Below are positions 37,461 through 46,764 of a stretch of DNA of 64,000 bases, in pieces. Position 1 is the stretch's first letter. Every line of letters starts with the position of its first letter. The DNA is from Streptococcus mutans. GTDB lineage: Bacteria > Bacillota > Bacilli > Lactobacillales > Streptococcaceae. The notes beneath the pieces were generated by a model. That model did not search any database. It was given only the letters and a program-made list of their open reading frames with translations, and was not told the DNA's origin. The stretch is from positions 1,240,001 to 1,304,000 of the forward strand of contig NZ_AP019720.1 in assembly GCF_006739205.1 (NCBI RefSeq), in the 5' to 3' direction. The translations under genes and the position numbers were made by a program.

Positions 37461-38604
37461 GTAAGAACAAGTCCTCGTACTCTTCTACAATTTTCTCCCA
37501 AGTATAGTAATTTACAATAATTTCCTTAGCTCTTTGTCCATACTCTGCAAAATTTTCCTGTTTATCAAATTGATTGATTAACTGAGCAAGACTTCCACTA
37601 TCCTGAGTCCAATACCGTGCAGCATCTAATGCTACTGTATAATTAAATTCAGTAATCAAGACAAGATTCAAGTCCGTATGGGCTAAAGCTTCAAGCAAAC
37701 CGGGATTAGTCCCTCCAACCTCGTGACCGTGAATATAAGCAAAAGCTTGTTCACGAATATAAGTTAAAAGAGGACGATCATAAACTGTCCCAACAAATTT
37801 AATACGCTTATCTTTATCAAATTCGGTTTTTTGTCGCAAATCTTCAAAATAGGCATTGCCTTCATAATTGCAAATAATAACCAAATCACGTTCACTTGAC
37901 GAAGTCATGAATTCACGGATAGCTGTTTCATAGTTATTCTCAGGAACAAAACGTCCAACAATGAGATAATATCCTCTATCTTTAATAGCCCATTTTTTAT
38001 AAAAGTCTTTAACCTTGGAATCGTTTTTTGACAGCCCTGAAGGTGATAAATCCGTGCCATAGGCAATAAAAGTCGTCTTTGCCCAAGGATACATTTGTTT
38101 GATATAGCCTTCAATTCCAGTATTATCAGAAATAACCAAATCAGCTTTTTTGGTCATGCATTTTTCAGCATATTTAAGATAGGCTTGCACTGGACGTGAC
38201 CATTTAGAACGTCGCCATTCCAAACCATCTGGATTAATATAAAATCGTCCGCCTATGTGCTTAATCTTACGAGCAAAGGGTCCCATAAAAGCACCGATTG
38301 TATTTCCTAAAATATAAAAAATAGGGTGTTTGATTTTTTGATCCTTGATCAACTTTAAAGCATAGCGAATAGCCATCATATCATAAGCAATGACTCTGGC
38401 AGGACCCAGCTTAGGAGCCTTAATAGTAAAACAATCAACACCTAAATAGGTAAAATGCTTATGCTGGTCAGTCTCACTAAGACAGGCCACATGATAAGTT
38501 AACTGCTGCGACTGTTTATGCTTAACCAATTCTTCCACGAAAGTCTCAAAACCACCATATTTTGCTGGTAAGCCGCGACTTCCTATGATGAATACATGAC
38601 GCAA
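37450..38604 (-). CDS. rgpA: Rhamnosyltransferase RgpA (GT4, initiating)
   Basis: 384 aa. DUF1972 N-terminal half (HVFIIGSRGLPAKYGGFETF) joined to a GT4 Rossmann half (VGRFVPENNYETAIREF, GHEVGGTNPGLLEAL). RgpA transfers the first rhamnose to GlcNAc-pyrophosphoryl-undecaprenol. It has its own extended -10 and a terminator-like hairpin separating it from rmlD, so it may be transcribed apart from rmlD. Confidence 0.93.
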   Translation of the reverse strand: MRHVFIIGSRGLPAKYGGFETFVEELVKHKQSQQLTYHVACLSETDQHKHFTYLGVDCFTIKAPKLGPARVIAYDMMAIRYALKLIKDQKIKHPIFYILGNTIGAFMGPFARKIKHIGGRFYINPDGLEWRRSKWSRPVQAYLKYAEKCMTKKADLVISDNTGIEGYIKQMYPWAKTTFIAYGTDLSPSGLSKNDSKVKDFYKKWAIKDRGYYLIVGRFVPENNYETAIREFMTSSSERDLVIICNYEGNAYFEDLRQKTEFDKDKRIKFVGTVYDRPLLTYIREQAFAYIHGHEVGGTNPGLLEALAHTDLNLVLITEFNYTVALDAARYWTQDSGSLAQLINQFDKQENFAEYGQRAKEIIVNYYTWEKIVEEYEDLFLHES

Positions 38605-38639
38605 ACTCTATTCCCCCATTTTATAATACAATACATTAC

Positions 38640-38645
38640 ATTATA
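38640..38645 (-). promoter_or_regulatory. Extended -10 upstream of rgpA
   Basis: Minus-strand TATGCTATAAT (TATAAT 38640-38645) about 36 bp upstream of the rgpA start; no clear -35. Confidence 0.55.
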
Positions 38646-38673
38646 GCATATTTTAAAGAATTTTGCGAAAAGA

Positions 38674-38697
38674 AAAAACAGGTTTAAACCTGTCCTT
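38674..38697 (-). terminator. Hairpin and T-run between rmlD and rgpA
   Basis: Self-complementary ACAGGTTTAAACCTGT (38678-38693) followed on the minus strand by TTTTTTCTTTTC. It lies just after the rmlD stop and upstream of the rgpA -10. Probably at least partial termination. Confidence 0.7.
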
Positions 38698-38710
38698 CTT
38701 TGCTAAAATA

Positions 38711-39565
38711 CTATTTTTTGACATCCTGCTTATAAAATTCTTGTAAAGCTTCTTGCCAAGTCGGAATAACAAATCCTGTCGCCTTAGCCTTTGTCAAACT
38801 CATAGTTGAATTTAACGGCCGTTTGGCTTTAGCAGGGAACTGACTAGAGTCAACAGGTTTTACGACAACATCGGTATCCTTTAAAATTTCAAGTGCAAAA
38901 TCATACCAAGTCGTATCTTCGGTTGCATCATTTGATAAATGATAATAACCATATTCTTTTTGATTTTCAGCCAGATAAGTCATAAATTCAGCTAAAGTTC
39001 GTGTCCAAGTCGGACGACCATGCTGATCATTAACAACCGTTAAACTGTTATGACTTTTAGCAAGATGTTGCATAGTAAAAACAAAATTTTTACCATAATT
39101 ACCAAATACCCAAGCTGTACGGATGATGTAAAAGTTCTTAACGTATTTTTCAACTGCTTCTTCACCTAAACGCTTTGTCCGACCATACTCAGTCTTAGGA
39201 TTTGGCTTATCATCCACTTCCCATTCTTGACCAACTGGCTTTTCACCATCAAACACATAATCAGTTGAAATGTAAACCAAAGTTGCATTATATTTCTCAC
39301 AAGCCTTAGCAATGTTTTCAGTTCCTGTCACATTGATAGCATAATCCAACTCTTTACCTTCATCTTCTGCAGCATCAACTGCTGTATAGGCTGCACAATG
39401 GTAGACAAGACTCGGTTTAACCTGTAAAAAGACTTCATCCACTTTTTCAGCTTTTGTAATATCCATCTCTGCAACATCAACAGCCACATAGTCTTCATTA
39501 CGTTCATCAAGTAAATGACGTAATTCTGTACCTAATTGACCATTACTTCCTGTGATTAAAATCAT
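38711..39565 (-). CDS. rmlD: dTDP-4-dehydrorhamnose reductase
   Basis: 284 aa. Extended SDR: ITGSNGQLGTELRHLL (NAD(P) motif), CAAYTAVDAAED, STDYVFDGEK with the YxxxK partner YGRTKRLGEEAV. It makes dTDP-L-rhamnose, the sugar donor for the rhamnan, by the last reduction step. rmlABC are not in this window, as usual in S. mutans. First gene of the 12-gene locus (also called sccA). Confidence 0.95.
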   Translation of the reverse strand: MILITGSNGQLGTELRHLLDERNEDYVAVDVAEMDITKAEKVDEVFLQVKPSLVYHCAAYTAVDAAEDEGKELDYAINVTGTENIAKACEKYNATLVYISTDYVFDGEKPVGQEWEVDDKPNPKTEYGRTKRLGEEAVEKYVKNFYIIRTAWVFGNYGKNFVFTMQHLAKSHNSLTVVNDQHGRPTWTRTLAEFMTYLAENQKEYGYYHLSNDATEDTTWYDFALEILKDTDVVVKPVDSSQFPAKAKRPLNSTMSLTKAKATGFVIPTWQEALQEFYKQDVKK

Positions 39566-39881
39566 TATTTTTTCTCCTTTAAAAAGCTTTATTACTATTA
39601 CCTAAAAAAGACTAAAACAAAAGTATTAATCTCATTATATAAAATAGTTATAACAGCATGATGAAGTTATTGATTGAAAAGCATTACCCCTTGATTCACA
39701 AAGTGATAGCCTCATAAATGTTATTCATGTCAATACCTAATCAACTGTGCTGGGGGTAGGACTGCAAAATCAATTCTACGAAATCACGATTTTCATATGT
39801 AACTTATAGATTAGACTATTTTGTGGGTGATTACGCAACAATCATGTGTGTCTGGCCTATTCCCTTTTTAACAATTTAACT
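39566..39881 (-). other. Intergenic region upstream of rmlD
   Basis: No ORF seen. A minus-strand TATAAT lies at 39634-39639, about 70 bp before rmlD, without a good -35. AAAGGAG precedes rmlD. Around 39750-39850 there is a weak AAAATC/GATTTT stem. Confidence 0.4.
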
Positions 39882-40217
39882 TCAACGAATCCCTAACGCA
39901 ATACGGGCATAGCGGCTCATTTTATCCACTGTCCAAGCTGGTGACCAAACAAGTTTCACATCAATGTCCAAAACTTCTGGAACGTCTTTAAGAGCATCGT
40001 GGATTTGATCTGTAAGCAAATCTGCTAATGGGCAGCCCATCGTTGTTAATGTCATATCAATTTCAGTACGGCCTGAATCTTCAAAACGAATATCATAGAT
40101 AAGACCTAGATTAACGATATCAATACCCAGTTCTGGATCAATAACCATTTCCAAAGCTTCAAGGATTCTATCTTTAATTTTAGCAATTTCTTCGGGAGTA
40201 TAGTTTTTATCTGCCAT
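39882..40217 (-). CDS. MIP18/DUF59-family iron-sulfur assembly factor
   Basis: 111 aa. DUF59 domain: DPELGIDIVNLGLIYDI, LTTMGCPLADLL with the conserved Cys. SufT/MIP18-like proteins help assemble iron-sulfur clusters. It follows rpoD after 12 bp, as in other streptococci, probably in the same transcript. Confidence 0.9.
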   Translation of the reverse strand: MADKNYTPEEIAKIKDRILEALEMVIDPELGIDIVNLGLIYDIRFEDSGRTEIDMTLTTMGCPLADLLTDQIHDALKDVPEVLDIDVKLVWSPAWTVDKMSRYARIALGIR

Positions 40218-40229
40218 AGCCCACCTCTC

Positions 40230-41345
40230 TTAATCTTCAACAAAGTCACGCAACTGCTTGCTGCGACTAGGGTGACGCAGCTTGCGAAGCGCTTTAGCCT
40301 CAATTTGACGAATACGTTCACGAGTAACATCAAAGACTTTACCAACATCTTCAAGCGTCCGCATTTTTCCATCATCAAGCCCGAAACGCAGACGAAGGAC
40401 ATTTTCTTCACGATCAGTAAGAGTATCCAAAACTTCATCTAACTGCTCACGCAAGACAACACGAGTTGTATAATCAACGGGATTTTCGATGACTTCATCT
40501 TCAATAAAATCGCCTAGATGGCTGTCATCTTCTTCACCAATTGGTGTTTCAAGAGACACCGGTTCTTGAGCAATTTTTAAAATTTCACGCACTTTATCTG
40601 GTGTCATATCCATTCGCTCAGCAATTTGCTCCGGTGTTGGATCTTGTCCCAGTTCTTGAAGAAGATTGCGCTGCTCACGCACCAGCTTATTGATCGTTTC
40701 CACCATATGTACTGGAATACGAATCGTACGTGCTTGGTCTGCAATGGCACGTGTGATTGCTTGACGAATCCACCAAGTTGCATAGGTTGAAAACTTGAAA
40801 CCTTTGGAATAATCAAATTTATCAACTGCCTTCATCAAACCCATATTACCTTCTTGAATGAGATCAAGAAACTGCATTCCGCGTCCTACGTATCGTTTTG
40901 CAATGGAAACAACCAAACGCAAATTAGCTTCTGCCAAGCGCTGCTTCGCTTCAAGATCGCCATTTTCAACAGCAATAGCTAGTTCTTTTTCTTCTTCATT
41001 AGTCAAAAGAGGAACAACGCCAATCTCTTTTAAATACATGCGAACAGGATCATTAACCTTGGCAGAATTACTGCCTAATAATTCTTCATCGGTTAATTCT
41101 TCTGGTTTAATTTCTTCAACAGCATATTTGGTAGAAGGATTGCCTTCTCTGTCAGTAATTGAGATACCGCCATCTGTCAAACGTTCCAGCAAATCATCAA
41201 TCTGCTCTGCTTCAAGTTCAAAAGGGATAACTAATTTTTCAGTAACTTCATCATCAACAGCAACTCCCTCTTTTTTATGGTTGCGAATAAAATCTGCAAC
41301 TTGAACATTAAAAGTACTTGATGTTTTTTTCTTATTATTTACCAT
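40230..41345 (-). CDS. rpoD: RNA polymerase primary sigma factor (sigma-A)
   Basis: 371 aa. Region 1.2 ([17 protein letters not shown]), region 2 ([36 protein letters not shown] for -10 recognition), region 3, and region 4 ([19 protein letters not shown] and [20 protein letters not shown] for -35 recognition). Directs housekeeping transcription. It starts seven bases after the dnaG stop, in the classical macromolecular-synthesis order. Confidence 0.98.
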   Translation of the reverse strand: MVNNKKKTSSTFNVQVADFIRNHKKEGVAVDDEVTEKLVIPFELEAEQIDDLLERLTDGGISITDREGNPSTKYAVEEIKPEELTDEELLGSNSAKVNDPVRMYLKEIGVVPLLTNEEEKELAIAVENGDLEAKQRLAEANLRLVVSIAKRYVGRGMQFLDLIQEGNMGLMKAVDKFDYSKGFKFSTYATWWIRQAITRAIADQARTIRIPVHMVETINKLVREQRNLLQELGQDPTPEQIAERMDMTPDKVREILKIAQEPVSLETPIGEEDDSHLGDFIEDEVIENPVDYTTRVVLREQLDEVLDTLTDREENVLRLRFGLDDGKMRTLEDVGKVFDVTRERIRQIEAKALRKLRHPSRSKQLRDFVED

Positions 41346-41352
41346 TTTTCCT

Positions 41353-43131
41353 CTATTCCATATTTCTTTTTTGAGCGATCAGGGCTGCTAATCCTTCCAC
41401 TGCAGTATCTACATCGCCATGATTGCTACTCTCTCGAATAGCTTTGCTTTGTTTGCGCATTTCTTGTCGCTGCAAACACTTATCAATTTGATCTTCAATC
41501 TGCTTAATTTCATCTTCAGCAATTTCTTCAGGAAGATTTTCTTCTAAAACACGATAATAAGTTTCCTGAAGCTGATTGGAAAGTTGAGACAAATCATAAG
41601 CATTAATCTCACCGTTAGTTTTGAGAATTTGATAAAGTTCTTGTAATTCTGGCGTTGTAAATTTAAAATGAGCACGATTACGAAATTCATTCAAGAGGTA
41701 ATCGTGGTGGAGTAAGCGGTGGAATAATTGACTCTCGGCTTTAGTTAAAGCGGTTAATTGTTTAGTTACCGGCAAATCTATTAAAACCTGCTGATTGGCT
41801 GACTCTTGTTCGCTGATTTGTGAACGCGTTTGCAGTCGCTCATTATTAACTGCCTGTTCAACCTGTAAATAATCAAAATCTGGTAGAAACTCAGCTACTT
41901 TATTAATATAGGTATTCTGAGCTGTTATAGACGGTGAAGCAGCAATAACCTTAGCTATCTTTTCGACATAGTCAATTTCCGCTTGCAAATTATCAATATT
42001 TTCAGGTTTTAGATGTTCAATCCAAAACTCAGCACTGCTAATCCTTGCTTGTTTTAGCAGCTTTTCTAATTCCTCTTCTGAATTCTCCTTGATAAATTCA
42101 TCTGGATCCATCTGTCCGGGAATTCTAACAATTTCCACCGCCATATTAGACAGCAAGTCCAATGATTTAGCAATAGCATTTTGTCCGGCTTTATCACCAT
42201 CATAGGTCAAAATAACTTTTTTAGTAAATTTTCTTAAATGCTTAACATGTTCTGGTGTTAGCGCTGTCCCCATAGAAGCAACAGCATTAGGAATACCCGC
42301 ACGATAGGCTGCAATAACATCCATAAAGCCTTCCATAAGATAAAGTTCATGTTCTTTTTTAGCTGCAGTCTTAGCCTTATCCAAATGGTAAAGTTCGTAA
42401 GATTTATTAAAAATGATTGTTGAGCGGGTATTCTTATACTTTGCTAATTTTTTAGAAGTATCTTCTTCTGTCCAAATCCGTCCCGAAAAACCTATAATGT
42501 GTCCAAATTCATCAGTCAAAGGAAACATGATCCGATTACGAAAAGCATCATAAATGGAGTTGCTATCTGATAGATTAAACAAACCTGAATTAATAATTGT
42601 ATCTTCATCATATTTTTTGAGCATGGCCTGATACAGATAATCATACTCATTGGGAGCCAAACCTATCTTAAAATAAGTGATAAGTTCATCTGTCAAACCT
42701 CTCTCATAAAGATACTGCCGTGCAGTTTCTCCAACTTTCGTTGTCTTCAAAACAGCTTGATAGAATTTGTTCGCATCTCCATTGATATTAAAAAGTTTTT
42801 GATGTGGATGTTCCTTTTTAACTTCTTGACTCTTATCTTGAAGAGTAACATTAATACCTGAACGCTCAGCTAAAACCTGAACGCTTTCCAGAAAGCTAAT
42901 GTTACGATAATCCTCAACAAATTTAAAAACATCTCCTGAGCGGCCGCAACCAAAGCAATGAAAAAATTGACGATCTTCAATAACATTAAAAGAAGGGGTC
43001 TTTTCTTTGTGAAAAGGACAAAGTCCTAAATAATTACGACCAGAGCGTGAAAGACTAACAACTTCACCAATAACATCAACAATGTTGATACTGTCTTTGA
43101 TTTCTTTAATCTTCTCTTTATCAACAACCAG
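41353..43131 (-). CDS. dnaG: DNA primase, apparent CUG start
   Basis: 592 aa if it begins at CTG (43131). Upstream coding is certain: the zinc-binding domain [14 protein letters not shown] and [13 protein letters not shown], then [11 protein letters not shown] and [11 protein letters not shown] (Toprim), and the DnaB-binding C terminus. In this frame no ATG, GTG or TTG exists before a TTG about 127 codons in, which would delete the zinc finger. The frame opens after a TGA with CTT CTG GTT GTT GAT; GGAGG sits 9 nt before the CTG. So CUG is the best start; a frameshift is the alternative. Followed by rpoD. Confidence 0.9.
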   Translation of the reverse strand: MVVDKEKIKEIKDSINIVDVIGEVVSLSRSGRNYLGLCPFHKEKTPSFNVIEDRQFFHCFGCGRSGDVFKFVEDYRNISFLESVQVLAERSGINVTLQDKSQEVKKEHPHQKLFNINGDANKFYQAVLKTTKVGETARQYLYERGLTDELITYFKIGLAPNEYDYLYQAMLKKYDEDTIINSGLFNLSDSNSIYDAFRNRIMFPLTDEFGHIIGFSGRIWTEEDTSKKLAKYKNTRSTIIFNKSYELYHLDKAKTAAKKEHELYLMEGFMDVIAAYRAGIPNAVASMGTALTPEHVKHLRKFTKKVILTYDGDKAGQNAIAKSLDLLSNMAVEIVRIPGQMDPDEFIKENSEEELEKLLKQARISSAEFWIEHLKPENIDNLQAEIDYVEKIAKVIAASPSITAQNTYINKVAEFLPDFDYLQVEQAVNNERLQTRSQISEQESANQQVLIDLPVTKQLTALTKAESQLFHRLLHHDYLLNEFRNRAHFKFTTPELQELYQILKTNGEINAYDLSQLSNQLQETYYRVLEENLPEEIAEDEIKQIEDQIDKCLQRQEMRKQSKAIRESSNHGDVDTAVEGLAALIAQKRNME

Positions 43132-43138
43132 AAGTCAT

Positions 43139-43150
43139 CACCTCCACCTC
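43139..43150 (-). promoter_or_regulatory. Ribosome binding site deciding the dnaG start
   Basis: Minus strand GAGGTGGAGGTG. GGAGG (43141-43145) is 9 nt from the in-frame CTG at 43131. The first GAGG is 8 nt from the ATG at 43138, which opens only a five-codon ORF (MTSGC) ending at TGA. Confidence 0.7.
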
Positions 43151-43220
43151 AAAATTGCTTTTTAGCATTGCCTTTTATTATAACATTTTAGAAGTTCCTT
43201 GTAAAATAAATGATAGGCAA

Positions 43221-43265
43221 AAAAGCACTTTCGGTTAAAGTCTAAACTTAACCTGAAAGTGCTTT
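43221..43265 (-). terminator. Terminator after the beta-helix protein gene
   Basis: Long stem: AAAGCACTTTC.GGTTAA paired with TTAACC.GAAAGTGCTTT, loop of about 9 bases, T-rich on the minus strand. It lies between the beta-helix gene and dnaG. Confidence 0.85.
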
Positions 43266-43283
43266 ATAACAACCTTTCACTAC

Positions 43284-44804
43284 TTAACTGATAGAATTGG
43301 CATAAACAGCATTATTATAATTTGATTTTAGGTGAATAGCTTTAAAAATCCACGCCTCGCTTTTGCCATTTTGATTGAAACGGCTGACCAAAGAGTTACT
43401 AAAAACATTATCATAAATTTTGACAAGGCCGACATCAGAAGAGTGCTGTCCGATAGTTCCGCTGTATGCTATTATTTTGCCATGACTGTCTATATAAGGA
43501 ACAAAAGAGTTATTAGCAATCGTGATGTTATTGCACAACTGTTTCTCTTTATTATAATTTTCATAATTTGGATCAATAGCCTTTATCAACCCACCATCCC
43601 AAACACCGCTAGACTCAGCGGCATCCAGCTGGATAACTTCTGAATAAAAATCATGAAGATCTGCATTATCATCAATCTTACTGACATTAGTTAATTCAGG
43701 GGCATAGCCAGTAAATTGATTTCCTTCAAAAGCTGAATTTTGCAAGGAACCTAAGTCAAAAATGTGGCTTCCTTTTTTATGCACCATGGTAAAACTATTG
43801 TTACAAATTTTCCAATTATCACCATGATCAGCCATAATCATAAACTGATTTCCTTTTTCCAAATCACTGGCTTTTATATTGATATTGCGCATGGTGAAAT
43901 TCTTTACACCATCACTAGCTGATGTCCCAGTTGCAAAAGCAAACCAATAAGCCGATCCTTCAACCAAAAGTGTCGTATTATCTCCACGAATTTCAGTATC
44001 AGATGTTAAAGTGATATAATCCTTGTCTGGTGTCTGACTGCCAATCTTAAATTCACCGTTTGGCAAACTTAAGATAGTACCAGAATGTTGTTTAGCATAT
44101 GCAAAAGCTTGTTTAAGAATCTCATTATTTTGAGCTGCAGTATTTTCTGATTTTAGCTGAACTTCATAAACCTTATCCAAATCTTTTTCTTGAATATTAG
44201 TCACCTTGCCGCCTTCATCAAAGGTGATATCATACTTATAGCCACCTGTGGTATTGCTATGATTATAAGAAATATGATCGATTTTACCAGCTGATGCACG
44301 ATAATCCGTTAAACTGCTGCCATCTAAATCAGCTGTCGCAGAGGATTTTAATTTGACAATTTGACCTTTGCTGTATTTAGATCTTTTTGTTTTAACTAAG
44401 TCTTTTTCCTGAACATATTTCAAAGCTTTGCCATTATCAAATGTAACTTCATAACTATAATGATGCTTTTGACGACTGTCTTTTTGTGATTTTATCTTTT
44501 TAACTGTCCCAATCCAATTTTGGTAATGAGACAGCCCTTTTCCAAGACTGTCTTTTTTAGCTGAGGAACTGATCTGAACCTGTTCACCTGAATAGTAACG
44601 TGCTGTTTGTTCCATCTTTTTTTTACCAAAAGGAAGCGAAATAGTTATCGATTTATTGATTTTTTCAAGATGAAGACTCTTAGCAAGTACCCCAAAAGAA
44701 TTGGTAAATGCTAAGAGTGAAACGGCTGATGCGACAAAAAGAGTTAAAATAATGATTTCATTTTTTCGAACCAGCCCTTTTCGCTGACGTTTTCTGCTCT
44801 TCAT
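43284..44804 (-). CDS. Secreted/anchored protein with two SH3-like repeats and a right-handed beta-helix
   Basis: 506 aa. Basic head and one membrane segment (about 17-36). Two related repeats of about 70 residues follow: GEQVQISSSAKKDSLGKGLS to VQEKDLVK (about 70-135) and GQIVKLKSSATADLDGSSLT to IQEKDLDK (about 145-210). The remainder has the pattern of pectate-lyase-like parallel beta-helices (TLTSDTEIRGDNTTL, NFTMRNINIKASD, NNITIANNSFVPY). Probably acts at the cell wall, binding or cutting a glycan; no catalytic residues assigned. It and mscL lie between rpsU and dnaG, genes that often adjoin elsewhere. Confidence 0.75.
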   Translation of the reverse strand: MKSRKRQRKGLVRKNEIIILTLFVASAVSLLAFTNSFGVLAKSLHLEKINKSITISLPFGKKKMEQTARYYSGEQVQISSSAKKDSLGKGLSHYQNWIGTVKKIKSQKDSRQKHHYSYEVTFDNGKALKYVQEKDLVKTKRSKYSKGQIVKLKSSATADLDGSSLTDYRASAGKIDHISYNHSNTTGGYKYDITFDEGGKVTNIQEKDLDKVYEVQLKSENTAAQNNEILKQAFAYAKQHSGTILSLPNGEFKIGSQTPDKDYITLTSDTEIRGDNTTLLVEGSAYWFAFATGTSASDGVKNFTMRNINIKASDLEKGNQFMIMADHGDNWKICNNSFTMVHKKGSHIFDLGSLQNSAFEGNQFTGYAPELTNVSKIDDNADLHDFYSEVIQLDAAESSGVWDGGLIKAIDPNYENYNKEKQLCNNITIANNSFVPYIDSHGKIIAYSGTIGQHSSDVGLVKIYDNVFSNSLVSRFNQNGKSEAWIFKAIHLKSNYNNAVYANSIS

Positions 44805-44903
44805 TTTCTTCCTTTCAGTAAATTAGTGATAATATTATAGCATACTTTCATTTTAGCAGCATTTCAATTTTACCACAATTTTGAAAAAAGTGAAGCATAA
44901 GTA

Positions 44904-44932
44904 TTGTAAAACCTAGTGTCTTCCTGTATAAT
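44904..44932 (+). promoter_or_regulatory. Promoter of mscL
   Basis: TTGTAA (44904-44909), 17-bp spacer, TATAAT (44927-44932). Confidence 0.75.
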
Positions 44933-44963
44933 AAGAATCTGATGAACAGAAAGGAAATCTAAA

Positions 44964-45347
44964 ATGATCAAAGAATTGAAAGATTTTTTATTTAAGGGTA
45001 ACGTCCTAGATCTTGCAGTAGCTGTTGTTATGGGGGCTGCTTTTAACGCCATTATCACTTCCTTAGTTTCAGATGTTATTACTCCCCTATTCCTTAACCC
45101 AGTTTTAAAAGCTGCCAATGTTAAAAATATTGCTCAGCTTTCATGGAACGGTGTTGCATATGGCAGTTTCTTAAGTGCAGTTATCAATTTTCTTATCGTT
45201 GGTACAACACTTTTCTTCGTTGTTAAAGCTGCAAACAAAGCAGTATCGCTTGGCAAGAAACAAGAGGAAGAAGCTGCAACTGAAGCTGACCCAACTGAAG
45301 TCGAATTACTTGCTGATATTAAGACGCTTCTTGAAAAACAAAACTAA
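44964..45347 (+). CDS. mscL: Large-conductance mechanosensitive channel
   Basis: 127 aa. KELKDFLFKGNVLDLAVAVV and MGAAFNAIITSLVSDVITPL form the gating first helix; the second helix follows (SFLSAVINFLIVGTTLFFVV) and an acidic C-terminal bundle. Opens under membrane tension to release solutes on hypo-osmotic shock. Plus strand, between rpsU and the beta-helix gene; own promoter and terminator. Confidence 0.96.
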   Translation: MIKELKDFLFKGNVLDLAVAVVMGAAFNAIITSLVSDVITPLFLNPVLKAANVKNIAQLSWNGVAYGSFLSAVINFLIVGTTLFFVVKAANKAVSLGKKQEEEAATEADPTEVELLADIKTLLEKQN

Positions 45348-45376
45348 TATAGCTTGCTTCGACAGGCTGGTAGAAC

Positions 45377-45409
45377 AAAAACAAACTTCTTATTGAGGTT
45401 TGTTTTTTT
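45377..45409 (+). terminator. Terminator of mscL
   Basis: Stem AAACAAAC / GTTTGTTT followed by T-run, 30 bp after the stop. Confidence 0.8.
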
Positions 45410-45466
45410 ATGAATTCTCAATGAGATTAAACTGATGCAGAAAATCGTTTATTCGAATTTTCCAAC

Positions 45467-45493
45467 AAAAAAACAGGTCAGACCTGTTTTTTT
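45467..45493 (-). terminator. Terminator of rpsU
   Basis: Stem AAAACAGGTC / GACCTGTTTT; works in both directions, 12 bp beyond the rpsU stop. Confidence 0.85.
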
Positions 45494-45504
45494 ATTTAAT
45501 CACT

Positions 45505-45681
45505 TTAGAATTTTTTACGTTTGCGAGCTGCTTCTGATTTACGTTTGCGCTTTACAGAAGGTTTTTCGTAGAATTCACGTTTGCGTGATTCTTGAAGTGT
45601 ACCAGCTTTAGTTACAGAACGTTTGAAACGACGAAGAGCATCGTCAAGTGATTCATTTTTGCGCACTACTGTCTTTGACAT
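45505..45681 (-). CDS. rpsU: 30S ribosomal protein S21
   Basis: 58 aa from [20 protein letters not shown]; strongly basic tail ([14 protein letters not shown]). Eight upstream residues in the same frame are rejected, since GGGGAG lies before the chosen ATG. S21 binds the 30S platform. It is monocistronic here, parted from dnaG-rpoD by mscL and the beta-helix gene. Confidence 0.97.
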
Positions 45682-45729
45682 GTATCTCACTCCCCTCAAT
45701 TTCATTGTAACATTTACACGTTCTTAAAC

Positions 45730-45759
45730 ATTATACAAAAATACGATAATAAATGTCAA
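45730..45759 (-). promoter_or_regulatory. Promoter of rpsU
   Basis: Minus-strand consensus TTGACA (45754-45759), 18-bp spacer, TATAAT (45730-45735). A GACGTTTTCAAACC stretch just upstream is only a weak catabolite-element look-alike. Confidence 0.85.
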
Positions 45760-45800
45760 GACGTTTTCAAACCATTTTAAAACTATTTTCAAAAAACAAG

Positions 45801-45821
45801 GCAATAATTAAAAATTATTGC
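45801..45821. other. 9-bp perfect hairpin upstream of rpsU
   Basis: GCAATAATT / AATTATTGC around AAA. Lies between the binding-protein terminator and the rpsU promoter. No assigned role. Confidence 0.4.
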
Positions 45822-45877
45822 TTGCTATTCTCTCATAAATAAATGGCATTAATGGCGCTAATCTTTTAACTGCAGAG

Positions 45878-45906
45878 AAAAAGCAAAACATCTAAACTTG
45901 CTTTTC
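45878..45906 (-). terminator. Terminator of the first binding-protein gene
   Basis: Minus-strand stem AAAAGCAA / TTGCTTTT followed by TTCTC, about 10 bp after the stop. Confidence 0.65.
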
Positions 45907-45916
45907 GATTTATTAA

Positions 45917-46732
45917 TCAATCCACTTGCTGACCAGTTAATTGAACAGCATCGCTGATAAACTGCTTGTATTTATCTTCTTTTTTGAGTTTCTTAATAAC
46001 CTTATTCACCGTCTTAACTAATTGACCACTGTCTTTAGGCAGAGCAACTGCTTTGGCATCCCCTTCACCCGTTTTTAAGGCAACTTTGGCAAGAACCAAA
46101 TCACTATTTTGAGACACATAACCTTCTGCCACTGGTTTTTCAAGATCAATAGCATCAACCTGACCAGATTTGAGCTCATTAACAGCTTCGCCCATCGAAG
46201 TCAAAGAGGTAATGTTTGATTGTTTTAATTGATTTTTAGCTAATCCTTCTTCAATCGTTCCTTTTTGAACAGCTACTTTAGTCTTATTACTAAAAGAAGA
46301 AATCATTGTATATTTGTTCAAATCAGACTTTTTAATAAGAATAGCATTTTCCGTTTTATAATAAGCTTCTGAAAAGTCATAGGCTTGAGCACGTTCCTTG
46401 GTATAAGATAAACCAGAGATAGCTATGTCTGCTTTTCCTGTTTTTAAACTGGACAAGACATTATCAAAACTCATGGAAGATAATTCCAGTTTCACTCCCA
46501 ATTCTTTAGCAATTGCTTTTGCCAAATCAATATCAGCACCAACAACAGTATCCTTACCGTTCACAAGAGCCTTGAACTCAAAAGGAGCATAGTCCGGACT
46601 AACAGCAACAACTAACTTTTTCTTTTCTTTAATATCATCCTGTAAATTTTTTGAATTAGAAGAACTGCAAGCTACTAAAGTAAATACAGCCACAAAACTC
46701 AACAAACCTAAAACTAACTTTTTAAATGTCAT
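45917..46732 (-). CDS. Amino-acid ABC transporter substrate-binding lipoprotein
   Basis: 271 aa. Lipobox LVACSSS (lipidated Cys about 22). SBP family 3: VAVSPDYAPFEFK, VGADIDLAKAIAKELG, DIAISGLSYTKERAQ. Binds a polar amino acid at the outer face. A paralogue lies two genes upstream at 48117, and a fused binding-permease protein with its ATPase is at 54.7-57.6 kb, but no permease or ATPase is adjacent. Co-oriented with the aminotransferase 32 bp upstream, so probably co-transcribed. Confidence 0.9.
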   Translation of the reverse strand: MTFKKLVLGLLSFVAVFTLVACSSSNSKNLQDDIKEKKKLVVAVSPDYAPFEFKALVNGKDTVVGADIDLAKAIAKELGVKLELSSMSFDNVLSSLKTGKADIAISGLSYTKERAQAYDFSEAYYKTENAILIKKSDLNKYTMISSFSNKTKVAVQKGTIEEGLAKNQLKQSNITSLTSMGEAVNELKSGQVDAIDLEKPVAEGYVSQNSDLVLAKVALKTGEGDAKAVALPKDSGQLVKTVNKVIKKLKKEDKYKQFISDAVQLTGQQVD

Positions 46733-46764
46733 TCTTTCCTCTTTTCTATTAACCCAAATCTATT

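Noticed and set aside
43129..43145. Programmed +1 frameshift into dnaG from the ATG at 43138
   Set aside because: The slip site GGT TGT TGA is not a slippery sequence and the ribosome site is too close to act as a stimulator; CUG start is simpler.
45750..45780. cre site near rpsU
   Set aside because: Only one half of the consensus fits; probably chance.
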